From assembly GCA_040768925.1 (NCBI GenBank), contig JAXGLZ010000001.1, forward strand, positions 620,001 through 684,000: DNA of 64,000 nucleotides, given 5' to 3'. Shown one piece after another: positions 8,087-16,674 of this stretch (its first letter is position 1; each line of letters starts with the position of its first letter). The stretch is from CALNBC01 sp040768925 (lineage in GTDB: Bacteria; Bacillota; Clostridia; Christensenellales; CALWSW01). The position numbers and the translations under genes are program-made. The notes beneath the pieces were generated by a model. It did not search any database. It was not told the DNA's origin and saw only the letters and a list, made by a program, of their open reading frames with translations.

Positions 8087-8767
8087 ATGAAAAAAAGACC
8101 CGAACTGGTAGTTATGCTTACTTATAACGACGTGACCGTCAAAGACGCCTACGATGTTTTCGAATCCTGCAAGGACCTGCCGGTCCAGCATTGGGGGTTC
8201 AAGAACGTCGGGCTGCCCAAAGACGAGATGAAGCGCGTTGTTCAGGCGATGAAAGACGTCGGAAAAACCACCTATCTGGAAGTTGTCACCTATGACGAGG
8301 ATTCCTGCCTCGACGCTGCTAAAACCGCCGTTGACTGCGGATTTGACTGCATCATGGGTACGGTCTATTTCGATTCCATACACGAATTCCTAAAGCAGAA
8401 CAATATTAAGTACAGCCCGTTTGTCGGCAAGGTTTCCGGCAGCCCCAGCATCCTGGAAGGCACAAACGAGGAAATCATCCAAAACGCCAGGGATCTGATG
8501 GCAAAGGGTATCGACGCCTTCGACATCCTCGCCTACAGGCACATCATAGACGGTCAGAAGCTCGCCTATGCGTTCTGCGCCGCGATCGATGCGAAGGTTT
8601 GCATCGCGGGAAGCATTTCGAACTTTGCACGCGTAGACATCATGTTCGACATCGGGCCCTGGGGCTTCACGATGGGCAGCGCGCTGTTCGACGGCAAATT
8701 TGTTCCGGATGGCGGCTTCAGGGCAAACCTGAAGGCGGTTTCCGACTATATGATCAACCACGACTAA
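8087..8767 (+). CDS. Uncharacterised TIM-barrel-like sugar-phosphate protein
   Basis: A 226-residue soluble protein starting MKKRPELVVMLTYNDVTVKDA, after a strong AAGGAGG. Alternating short strands and helices (VVMLTYND, HWGFKNVG, TYLEVVTYD, CIMGTVYF, AFDILAYRH, KVCIAGSIS) and the terminal phosphate-site-like GPWGFTMGSALF suggest a (beta/alpha)8 barrel like those of aldolases or epimerases acting on sugar phosphates. I do not recognise a named family. It is first in an operon with an FGGY kinase 26 bases downstream and divergent from a DeoR repressor. It therefore probably acts on the phosphorylated product of that kinase. Confidence 0.65.
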   Translation: MKKRPELVVMLTYNDVTVKDAYDVFESCKDLPVQHWGFKNVGLPKDEMKRVVQAMKDVGKTTYLEVVTYDEDSCLDAAKTAVDCGFDCIMGTVYFDSIHEFLKQNNIKYSPFVGKVSGSPSILEGTNEEIIQNARDLMAKGIDAFDILAYRHIIDGQKLAYAFCAAIDAKVCIAGSISNFARVDIMFDIGPWGFTMGSALFDGKFVPDGGFRANLKAVSDYMINHD

Positions 8768-8793
8768 ACTGTCGGAAACGAGGGGAAGGACAA

Positions 8794-10323
8794 ATGAGCA
8801 AACAGTTGTTAGTTGGCATCGATATGGGCACCAGCGCCCTGAAGGTCGCGGTATTCGACACCGCCGGAAAGCTTCAGGCGAGCGCCACCCGGGAATACTC
8901 CCTGCTTACCCCCGCGAACAACATCGTTGAAACCCCTCCGCACATCTATATGGACGCGATCAAGGCCTGCTTCCGGGCAGTCGCGGAAAAAGGCGTGGAC
9001 ACCATGGCCATCGCCGCCATCGGCTTTTCCGCCCAGAGCGAAACGCTGTTCTTTGTGGACGCGGAAGGCAGGGCCCTTAGGAACGCCATCAGCTGGATGG
9101 ACAATCGGGCGGTCACCCAGGCCAAGCGCATGACCGAGAAATTCACCGACGAGTATTGCTACAAAAAGACCGGCCAGGTCGGCTTCGCCCCGAACTGGCC
9201 CGCGACGAAGGTGCTCTGGGTCAAGGAAAACGAGCCGGAAGTCTTCGCAAAAACCGCGAAGATCCTGCTGATCGAGGATTTCATCATCTTCCACCTGACC
9301 GGAAAGTACGTCGCCAGCGGCGCGATGCTGACCAGCACCGAATACTGGGACATTACGACGAAGCAGTATTGGGGCGAAATGCTCGATTACCTTGGGATCA
9401 CGGAGGATATGCTGCCCCAAATCAGGGAATCCGGCGAGGCCGTGGGCACCATCCTGCCGGAAATGGCAAACGAACTGGGCGTGGGCGAAAGTGTGATGAT
9501 CTGCACCGGCGCGATGGACAACGCCATGGGCGCGGTGGGGGTTGGCGCCGTGGACCCCGGGGTGTTCTCCGAAAGCATTGGCTCGTGCCTGGCGGTCTGC
9601 GTTCCGACCAACGGCATTCATTACGACCCCAACATGCTCATGCCCGTGCACTATTACCCCATCAAGGATACGTACATGATGCACACCTTCACCACCGGGG
9701 GCATGTGCCTGCGCTGGTTCAGGGATCATTTTTGCCAGATGGAGCGCGCCGTGGCCGAAATACAGGGCACGGACAGCTACGACATGCTGACGATGGAGGC
9801 CGCCACGGTTCCTCCTGGCTGTGACGGCCTCTCCTTCCTGCCGCATATGACCGGCGCCCTTGCGCCGGACCTGAACCCCAACGCGACCGGCGTGTTCTTC
9901 GGGCTGAACCTAAACCACAAAAAGGCCCACTTTATCCGGGCGATCATGGAATCTTTGGGCTTCCTCGTCAAGCGCAATCTGGATGCACTTTCGGACATGG
10001 GGATCGAGGTGGAGGAGGTGCGCGCCTTCGGCGGCGGTTCCAAGAGCAGGGAATGGTGCCAGATCAAGGCGGATATTCTGCAGAAGCCCATCTGCACCAC
10101 CAACGTGCAGGAAGAGGCCGCCTGCCTTGGCGCGGCGATCCTTGCGGGCTATGCGGTGGGGATTTTTGACGACGTCAAGGCAGCCTGTGACAGCATGATC
10201 AAAATCGTCGGCCGCTATGAACCCAATCCCGAACATGCCGCCATTTACCAAAAGGGGTATGAGAAATACAAAAAGCTTCAGGACGACCTGAAGGAAATGT
10301 TCGAGCTCAACGCCGGGAACTAA
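8794..10323 (+). CDS. FGGY-family carbohydrate kinase (xylulokinase-like)
   Basis: A 509-residue ATP-dependent sugar kinase. The N-terminal phosphate loop is GIDMGTSALK (residues 8-17). The conserved core GAMDNAMGAVGVGAVDPG and the C-terminal FGGGSKSREWCQIKADIL and EEAACLGAAILAG match the FGGY signatures. Substrate cannot be told from sequence; xylulokinase-like ketopentose kinases are the closest type. It follows the TIM-barrel gene by 26 bases and is closed by a hairpin. Regulation by the divergent DeoR protein is inferred. Confidence 0.9.
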   Translation: MSKQLLVGIDMGTSALKVAVFDTAGKLQASATREYSLLTPANNIVETPPHIYMDAIKACFRAVAEKGVDTMAIAAIGFSAQSETLFFVDAEGRALRNAISWMDNRAVTQAKRMTEKFTDEYCYKKTGQVGFAPNWPATKVLWVKENEPEVFAKTAKILLIEDFIIFHLTGKYVASGAMLTSTEYWDITTKQYWGEMLDYLGITEDMLPQIRESGEAVGTILPEMANELGVGESVMICTGAMDNAMGAVGVGAVDPGVFSESIGSCLAVCVPTNGIHYDPNMLMPVHYYPIKDTYMMHTFTTGGMCLRWFRDHFCQMERAVAEIQGTDSYDMLTMEAATVPPGCDGLSFLPHMTGALAPDLNPNATGVFFGLNLNHKKAHFIRAIMESLGFLVKRNLDALSDMGIEVEEVRAFGGGSKSREWCQIKADILQKPICTTNVQEEAACLGAAILAGYAVGIFDDVKAACDSMIKIVGRYEPNPEHAAIYQKGYEKYKKLQDDLKEMFELNAGN

Positions 10324-10332
10324 ACGGCAAAG

Positions 10333-10372
10333 CGCCTGCGCGCCAAAACAAAACGGCGCGCAGGCGTGTTTT
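10333..10372 (+). terminator. Terminator after the FGGY kinase
   Basis: CGCCTGCGCGCC (10333-10344) pairs perfectly with GGCGCGCAGGCG (10355-10366) and is followed by TGTTTT. Confidence 0.75.
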
Positions 10373-10525
10373 CACAGGCGGCGGATCCTCCGACGGCAGG
10401 TCAACGGCGCAAAAAACAATAGCGGCCCGGTCGCGGGCTCCTCTTTTTACGTTTTGGGGTTTCCCTGCGCCGAGGGATATACTATGATTAATATGGAAGA
10501 AAGATTTCAAAAAAGGAGACGCGAG

Positions 10526-11356
10526 ATGAAAACCCTGTATGTCTCGGATCTGGACGGCACTTTGCTGAACGCCAAAAAGAACATCACGCCTTATACCGCC
10601 CGGGTGCTGAACGCCTGCATCGAAAAGGGCATGCTTTTTACGGTGGCGACGGCGCGCATGGCCTATGCCTGCGATTACCGGCTGGAGGGGATCAGGCTGA
10701 GCACTCCCGGGATCCTGACCAACGGGGTGTTCCTTTATGATTTTGGCAAGCGGGAATACGTTTCGGTGGAGGAAATGGACCCCCCGCTCGTGCCGGCGGT
10801 GACCGACGCCTTTCGAAAAAACGGCTGCCCGTGCTTTTTGTATACCCTGAAGGACGGTAGGATCAGCATCTATTACAATGATGTGCGCCTGCGGGAGCAG
10901 ACCCAGTATTACAGTGAAAAAGCCCTGAAAAGCTGCGAAGAGGTGGCGCTGGTTTCGGATCCTATGGAAAAAATAAAAGACGCCCGGGTGGTTTACTCCG
11001 CGCTGACGGGAACAGCGGAACAACTCGCGCCCGTTCGGCGGGATCTTGAAAAAATCCCCGGCGTTTCCTGCGCGTATTACCTGAATATTTACAATGGGAT
11101 GTACTGCATCGAGGCGTTCAGCGGCTCCGCCAGCAAGAAAAGCGCCCTGAAAAAGCTTCAAAAGCTGGTGGGGTGCGACGAGCTTGTGGTTTTTGGGGAT
11201 AATCTGAACGATCTTTCGATGATCGAAATCGCAGACAGGAGCTATGCCCCGGCAAACGCTCTGCCCGAGGTCAAAGAGCGGGTGACCGCCGTGCTGGAGG
11301 ACTGCGACAGCGACGGCGTCGCCAAATTCCTGGCCGCGGAATGGGGGATCGGCTGA
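10526..11356 (+). CDS. HAD-superfamily Cof-type phosphatase
   Basis: A 276-residue hydrolase. Motif I is DLDGTLL (Asp8 and Asp10 as catalytic pair) and motif IV is GDNLNDLSMI near the C terminus, with the large C2-type cap between them. Such Cof proteins dephosphorylate sugar phosphates, nucleotides or flavin precursors; the substrate here is unknown. The ATG at 10526 follows AAAGGAG. An ATG further upstream (10454) lacks a ribosome site. The flavin reductase follows 70 bases downstream, so the pair may be co-transcribed. Confidence 0.88.
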   Translation: MKTLYVSDLDGTLLNAKKNITPYTARVLNACIEKGMLFTVATARMAYACDYRLEGIRLSTPGILTNGVFLYDFGKREYVSVEEMDPPLVPAVTDAFRKNGCPCFLYTLKDGRISIYYNDVRLREQTQYYSEKALKSCEEVALVSDPMEKIKDARVVYSALTGTAEQLAPVRRDLEKIPGVSCAYYLNIYNGMYCIEAFSGSASKKSALKKLQKLVGCDELVVFGDNLNDLSMIEIADRSYAPANALPEVKERVTAVLEDCDSDGVAKFLAAEWGIG

Positions 11357-11426
11357 GGCAGACAAAACGGCAGAACAGGCCGCCGGTTTGCCCGGCGCCT
11401 TCCGGAATAAAAGGAGGTTTCAATAT

Positions 11427-11891
11427 ATGCAGGGAAAAGAACTTCTTGCCGCCATGGATACCCTGACCCACGGGGTTTACGTCATCGGCGCGCACACGGA
11501 AAAAGGGGATAATCTGATGACAGCGGCCTGGCTTTGCCAGGTTTCCGCACGGCCGCCGACGGTGATGGTCGCCGTGTCAAAAGGGCATTACACCGCAGAG
11601 CTGCTGCAAGGGGGCGGGCGGTTTTCCGTCAGCGTGCTCACGCCGGAACAGAAGGACGTCGCCCTTTTTTGCGGAAGGGTCAGCGGAAGGGAGAAAAACA
11701 AGCTCGAAGGCGTGAAGGTGGAATTCCTGGAAGGCGGCCTGCCTTTTGTAAAAAACGCCGCCGCGTACCTGGCTTGCGAGCTGCGGGATTCCTTTGAGGT
11801 TACGGATCACGTGCTTTTTGTGGGCGAGGTCGTTTTTGGCCGGGCTTTTTCCCAAGAAACGCTGCGCTATGGCAGGAAAGCGTTTTCCTGA
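11427..11891 (+). CDS. Flavin reductase family protein (FMN-binding split barrel)
   Basis: A 154-residue protein of the flavin reductase/flavoredoxin group. Features: THGVYVIG, MTAAWLCQVSARPPTVMVAV (an FMN-binding strand pair), HYTAELL and FSVSVLTPEQ. Proteins of this size in anaerobes bind FMN and pass electrons from NAD(P)H or to other flavoproteins. The ATG is preceded by AAAGGAGG. It lies after the HAD phosphatase, with a strong terminator about 85 bases downstream. Confidence 0.88.
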   Translation: MQGKELLAAMDTLTHGVYVIGAHTEKGDNLMTAAWLCQVSARPPTVMVAVSKGHYTAELLQGGGRFSVSVLTPEQKDVALFCGRVSGREKNKLEGVKVEFLEGGLPFVKNAAAYLACELRDSFEVTDHVLFVGEVVFGRAFSQETLRYGRKAFS

Positions 11892-11975
11892 GTTCAAACG
11901 AAGGCCCTTGCTCCCCGAAAAACAGGGTGAACCGCCGGGCGCTTCGCGCCGCAAAAGCAGATGATCAAGCAGTCA

Positions 11976-12019
11976 AAAGCCGCGCCTTTTTGAAATCCGG
12001 AGCAAAGGCGCGGCTTTTT
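11976..12019 (+). terminator. Intrinsic terminator
   Basis: AAAGCCGCGCCTTT (11976-11989) pairs perfectly with AAAGGCGCGGCTTT (12004-12017), ending in a T run. Confidence 0.85.
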
Positions 12020-12237
12020 GGTTTGCGTGCGGCAGGACTCCGCCATTTAGAAAAAGCCCGCCCGGCCGTCACAAACGACGCGCATAAAAGGATTGCCTTT
12101 TTTGCATCCGTATGCGTTAATGATTGCACCGAAAGAAAATGGGGCCAAAAGGCAGTGGCCCGGGGCAAAACAATGCTCTATAATGGTGCTAGCCTGCGCT
12201 TCGCCGCATGCAAGAAACGCGAACCGAGGTCAAATGA
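12020..12237. other. Intergenic region with a -10-like site before the two-component pair
   Basis: A TATAAT at 12179-12184 lies 54 bases before the response regulator, without a clear -35. Nothing else is recognised. Confidence 0.35.
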
Positions 12238-12972
12238 ATGGAAAACCCGCTGAAGACTGCAATTTGCGAAGACCGGCCGGAAGACGCCGCGCTGCTGGTG
12301 GACTATATTTCCCGAAGCGGTATCGCCGCGGCGTGCGAGGTCTTTCCGTCCGGAGAGGAGCTGCTGAACGGCTTCTTTGCGGGGCGGTACGATCTGATCT
12401 TTCTGGATATTTACATGCAGGGCATGCGGGGGATCGACGCCGCGGAAAAAATCCGGGAAAAGGACGAAAGCGTCGTCCTCGCGTTTACCACCACGAGCAG
12501 GGACCACGCCCTGGAAAGCTATCGCCTGGGGGCGCTCAAATACCTAGAAAAGCCGGTGAAGGCGGCCGAAGTCAAGCAGGCCCTTTCTCTTGCGCGGGCG
12601 AACCGCTCGTCCGCGGCCTATATTTCCGTCATGGCCGGGGGAAAAAAGACGGACATTCCCATCAACAGCATCCTCTACTGCGAGCAGCAGAACCACGCCG
12701 TGACCCTCAACACCGAAGGCGGGCCGCTGCGCGCCAGCCAGTCCGTCAAGCTGTCCGCCATCGAGCCGCTGCTGCCCAGCCCGCCGTTTTTGCGCTGCCA
12801 CCAGAGCTATGTGGTGAATTTGCGCTACGTCGAAAAACTGGACCGGGAAATGCGCACCTTTACCATGAAAAACGGGGGAACGGTGTACATCCGGCGGCAG
12901 GACATCAAAAAAACCGCAGAAGCCTACGAGGATTACCTCTTTTGCACGGCAAGGAACGCGCGGGATGATTAG
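12238..12972 (+). CDS. LytTR-family response regulator (AgrA-like)
   Basis: A 244-residue regulator. The receiver domain (residues 5-120) has the acidic pocket ED at 11-12 and the phosphoacceptor Asp57 in LIFLDIYM, with the conserved Thr and Lys (TTTS; KYLEKPV). A LytTR DNA-binding domain follows (about 130-235; LRASQSVKLSAIEPLL, FLRCHQSYVVNLRYV). Such proteins bind paired direct repeats of about nine bases. It ends in TAG, overlapping the ATGATTAG start of the histidine kinase, so the pair is translationally coupled. The system resembles AgrAC-type peptide or membrane sensing, but no peptide precursor with a cysteine core is nearby. Confidence 0.92.
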   Translation: MENPLKTAICEDRPEDAALLVDYISRSGIAAACEVFPSGEELLNGFFAGRYDLIFLDIYMQGMRGIDAAEKIREKDESVVLAFTTTSRDHALESYRLGALKYLEKPVKAAEVKQALSLARANRSSAAYISVMAGGKKTDIPINSILYCEQQNHAVTLNTEGGPLRASQSVKLSAIEPLLPSPPFLRCHQSYVVNLRYVEKLDREMRTFTMKNGGTVYIRRQDIKKTAEAYEDYLFCTARNARDD

Positions 12973-14851
12973 CCGGATCGCCCGGGGCGCGGCGGCGCTG
13001 GGCTGCGCGTTTTTAGCCGCCGCGCTGGTTTACCTGATTTTGACGCCGATGCAGTACAAATTAAGCGCGCTGGCCGCGCCCCGGCCCGCACGCGGCATCG
13101 CCGACGTGTTTTACGAAACCGGGACCGGCGAAGGGGGCGCGCTACGCCTCCCCGCAAAGCTGAACGGGCTTGCGCCGCGCACCGCGGTCACATAGTTTGC
13201 CGAAGTCGCGGCGGAACCGGGCGAAAGCCTGCTCATCAAATCGGTGTTCGCGCCGATGCGGGTGTTTTTGGACGATGCGCTCGTTTATTCCTGCGGGCAG
13301 GAAGGGAGCTATCCCGCCTATATGAACGACCCGCCCACCATCCTTTCGGAAATTCCGCTGCCGCAGGAAGGCGGCGTTTTTCGCCTGCGGGTGGAATACC
13401 GCTCCCCCACCCAGCGGAGCGAGCTTTCCGTTCCCGTGATCCTGGCGGGCAGCAAGGACGCCCTGCTGACCAGGCAGTTCCAAAACGAGGGGTTCCCCTT
13501 TCTTTTTTCCCTTTTTCTGATCTTTCTGGGCGTCATGATGGCCCTGATTTCCTTCGGCCTGATCTGGCGCGCCCAGGCGGGGACGGTCTTTTTGTGGCTG
13601 GGGCTTTTTTCCCTGGCTTCGGGCGTCTGGGGGCTGGGGGAATGCGATTTTTCCGCGCTTTTGATGCCCTGGCCCTCGCTGCTTTACGCGATGTCCTATT
13701 TGGGCCTGTTCACCGTCATCATTCCCTTTCTGCGCTTCGGGCTGATCGTGCTCAACCCGAAAAACAGGCTGCCCATGCAGGTCATGCTCTGGGTGAACGG
13801 CTTGTCCGTGGGCGCCGCCGTGCTGCTTCAGCTCACCGGGCTGGTGGATTTCACAAGGAGCCTGTTTTGGTTCCACATCGTCGCGCCTTTTGGCTTTTTC
13901 GTGTTTGCCGTCTGCTTGGTCTATGAGGGCGTCCGAAGGAAAAACGCCGCGGCAAAGCGGTTTGCCCCGTCCATCCTCATGCTGGTCGCCTCCGTCCTCT
14001 TGGAGCTGCTGAATTACCGGCTGCGCCTGGTGGGGCAGTTCACGCTGTTTTTCCAGCTGGGGGTGCTGGCTTTTGTGCTGTCCCTCGGGGTGGCCAGCGG
14101 GTATTATGTTCGGAGTTCCCTGCAAACCGCGGCCGAGCGGGACCGCCTGGAATTCGAAATGGCCGCCATGGGCCGCCAGCTGACGCTGCAAAGGCTGCAA
14201 TACCGCAAGCTGGCGGAAAACGACGCCGCCGTCAAGGCCCAGCGCCACGATCTGCGGCACCAGCTGGCGGTGCTGCGCAAGCTGAACGAAAGCGGGGAGC
14301 GGGACAAGCTGGGCGGCTATATCGACACGCTGATCGGCAAAATCCCCGGCGAACAGGGGGCCGTCCTGTGCGAGAATTACGCGGTGAACGCCGTTGCCGC
14401 CCATTATTGCGCGATGGCCGAAAAAACCGGCGCGGAGGTTTCCGTCCGCCTGGTTGTGCCCAAAGAGATCGGCCGCGTTTTGGAAAGCGACCTGTGCGTC
14501 ATCGCGGGCAACCTTCTGGAAAACGCCGTGGAAGCCTGCCGCCGGATGGAGGGGGGCAGGCGGTTCATCCGCATGGAAAGCCGCCTGCAATACGGCACGC
14601 TGACGATCGTGATGGACAACAGCGATCCCGGCGGCACAGAGCGGCAAAACGGCGTATTCCTTTCCAGCAAGCGGGAGGGGGCGGGCGCCGGCCTTTCTTC
14701 CGTGGCGGCCGTCGCCCGGCGGTACGGCGGCGCGGCCAGGTTCGAATCAAAGGACGGGGTCTTTCTTTCTTCGGTGTATATCCGGCTGGACGAAGGGGAC
14801 GAAGCGCGGAGCGAAACGGGCGAGGAGCAGCATGCCGGCCCAAACAGATGA
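12965..14851 (+). CDS. 7TM sensor histidine kinase (GHKL type), interrupted by an in-frame TAG
   Basis: Read through, the product is 628 residues. Residues 1-76 (signal anchor plus the start of a periplasmic beta domain) end at TAG 13193-13195. The same frame continues without any shift, with the first downstream ATG at 13244. It holds the rest of the extracytoplasmic domain, about seven membrane segments, a coiled coil, the H-box RHDLRHQL (near residue 427) and a GHKL ATPase domain (NLLENAVEACRR; GAGLSSVAAVA). TAG is followed by a codon for Phe and would fit a CAG (Gln) ancestor. Either a nonsense mutation has split it, or translation restarts or reads through. The open part after the stop is 535 codons and no ribosome site is obvious at 13244. 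Confidence 0.8.
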
Positions 14852-15056
14852 AAGGGAACGCGTCCCCAAACCCGGCGGTCAGGCTGTTCAGATTGCGCCC
14901 CGGTGAAGGCCGCGCATGGATTCCGTTCCTGCGGGGCGCGTCATTCCCGGTCAAGGAATTCATCGAAGGCGGCTTCTTCGCGAAAAACGGGATCGAATCC
15001 CTTGTCTGATCCTTCATCGCGCGGGCAAACGTTCTTCCCGACGCAAAAACGCAAAC

Positions 15057-15092
15057 AAACGCCCCTGGTTGCAGAGCATCAGGGGCGTTTTG
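15057..15092 (+). terminator. Intrinsic terminator after the two-component pair
   Basis: AAACGCCCCTG (15057-15067) pairs perfectly with CAGGGGCGTTT (15080-15090) before TTGC. It may also serve the opposite strand. Confidence 0.75.
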
Positions 15093-15126
15093 CATTTGGC
15101 GGGCCGGGCGAACAGAAACGCCGCCG

Positions 15127-16236
15127 TCAAGGGGCGGCTGCGCGCCGCGCCATGTAACCGCGGCCGAGCGCGTCGGCGGCGATGATCGCGTCCACGAGCA
15201 TTTGGGGCGTTACGGCGAAGGGCATGCGGCGCATGGATACCAGATTGCAGGCGGTTTCGGCAACTTTCATGATTTCCTCCCGGCTGATCCGCGCGATGCC
15301 CAACCCGGCCAGGGTGACCGGCAGCCCGACGTCCAGGCAGAAGTTCATCACCTCGTCCAGCTCGGCCCCGGGGGCGTTTTCCAGCACGAGCTGGGCCAGC
15401 GTGCCGAAGGCGACCTTTTCGCCGTGATAAAACCCGTGGGTTTCGGGTATCTGCGTGAAGCCGTTGTGGATGGCGTGGGCCGCGGCCGTGCCGCAGTTTT
15501 CGGCGCCCACGCCGGAAAGATAGGTGTTGGCTTCCACGATATGCTCCACCGCCTTGGTGCAGACTTTGGCGTTCACGGCGGCCAGCGCCTGAACGCCTTC
15601 CGCGATCAGCGTGTCATAGCAGGTTTTTGCCAGCGCCGTCGCGGCGAGGGTGCACTTCCCGCCGAAGGTATGGGCGCTGTCCGACCGCCGGCAGGCGCGG
15701 GCTTCGAAATAGGTCGCCAGCGCGTCCCCCATGCCGGCGACCAGCAGGCGCGCCGGGGCCTTGCTGATGACTTCGGTGTCGACCAATACCATGTTGGGGT
15801 TGTGGGGAAAGTAAATATGGGATTCGAACACGCCTTCGTCGCTATAGACGAGGGACCCTGAAGTGCAGGGCGCGTCTGTGCTGGCGGCGGTGGGAACGAC
15901 GGCCACGGGCGCGTTTGCGTAAAACGCCGCGGCCTTCGCGGTGTCCTGCGCTTTGCCGCCGCCGATGCCCACGACCACGTCGCAGCCGGAGTCCCGATAC
16001 GCCGCCAGCACGCGGTCGATCTCGCTGCGCGAGCATTCCCCGCGGAAGATTTCGTAGACCGGCGCCGTTCCAAATTCCCGCGCGCTTTCCGCGATTTTGC
16101 CTTCCACCCGGGCCTTGCCGGAAGCGCTGACCAGAATAAACGGGGCTGTTCCCATGCTTTGAAGGTGTTTGCACAGCTCGCCGAGCACGCCGTAGCCCTG
16201 AATATAGCGTTCCGGGCAGCCAATGATAGTCGCCAT
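15127..16236 (-). CDS. gldA: Glycerol dehydrogenase (iron/zinc alcohol dehydrogenase family)
   Basis: A 369-residue NAD-dependent polyol dehydrogenase oxidising glycerol to dihydroxyacetone. The NAD-binding loop GIGGGKAQDTAK, the PTAASTDAPCTS segment and the metal-ligand regions HAIHNGF and HGFYHGEKVAFG are all present. Length matches GldA. Start MATIIGCPERYIQG follows an AGGAGG-like site (reverse of TCCTCC). It is monocistronic, with a promoter about 100 bases upstream. With the nearby kinases and aldolases it could feed a C3 or polyol route. Confidence 0.92.
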   Translation of the reverse strand: MATIIGCPERYIQGYGVLGELCKHLQSMGTAPFILVSASGKARVEGKIAESAREFGTAPVYEIFRGECSRSEIDRVLAAYRDSGCDVVVGIGGGKAQDTAKAAAFYANAPVAVVPTAASTDAPCTSGSLVYSDEGVFESHIYFPHNPNMVLVDTEVISKAPARLLVAGMGDALATYFEARACRRSDSAHTFGGKCTLAATALAKTCYDTLIAEGVQALAAVNAKVCTKAVEHIVEANTYLSGVGAENCGTAAAHAIHNGFTQIPETHGFYHGEKVAFGTLAQLVLENAPGAELDEVMNFCLDVGLPVTLAGLGIARISREEIMKVAETACNLVSMRRMPFAVTPQMLVDAIIAADALGRGYMARRAAAP

Positions 16237-16335
16237 GGTCTTTCCTCCTGATGCGCATCGTTTTCGGAGCGGCCGATCCTGATGGCTGCGGTTTTTTTGC
16301 CGCGCGCCGCCGGGGAAAGCACGTCCCCCTTTTCT

Positions 16336-16364
16336 ATTGTACCGGACACGCGGAAAAATTTCAC
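16336..16364 (-). promoter_or_regulatory. gldA promoter
   Basis: On the minus strand, GTGAAA (16359-16364) and TACAAT (16336-16341) are 17 bases apart. Confidence 0.5.
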
Positions 16365-16538
16365 GCGTTTCTCATGAAAAGCGCCGTATGAACCGCGATA
16401 AAAGCGCGCAGGCTCCCGTTTTGGCGCCCAAAACCGCGCTTGCGCGGGGCCGGTGCGTGCGCGGATGTTTTTCGCGCGGGGAAACCGGAGCAAACGATTT
16501 TGCTTTGACGCGCCGGTTCAAAAGACGCCGCTTTGGCC

Positions 16539-16588
16539 AAACGCAAATCATACGCCCCGCAAGGCGGGTTCGGATCATACCGTTTTGG
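16539..16588. repeat. Second copy of the 50-base repeat found at 126-175
   Basis: Shared core: ATACGCC, then C/TGCAAGGCGG, then GGAT followed by CCG and TTTTGG. About four in five bases match the copy at 126-175. Both copies are intergenic. The rest of 16365-16600 shows no gene. Confidence 0.6.
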
Positions 16589-16601
16589 CTGAGGCGGGCA
16601 A

Positions 16602-16635
16602 GAAAATACCGCGAACCACGGTTGGCGGTTCGCGG
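16602..16635 (-). terminator. Terminator of the repeat-protein gene
   Basis: CCGCGAACC (16609-16617) pairs with GGTTCGCGG (16627-16635). On the minus strand the stem is followed by TATTTTC. Confidence 0.65.
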
Positions 16636-16674
16636 CAGCTTGCCCGGCGTCACGCCGGCATGATCGTTCGGTTT

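Noticed and set aside
14848..15009. A 53-codon frame overlapping the histidine kinase stop (start MKGNASPNPAV), considered as an AgrD-like peptide
   Set aside because: No ribosome site and no cysteine or conserved charged tail. Likely a chance frame.
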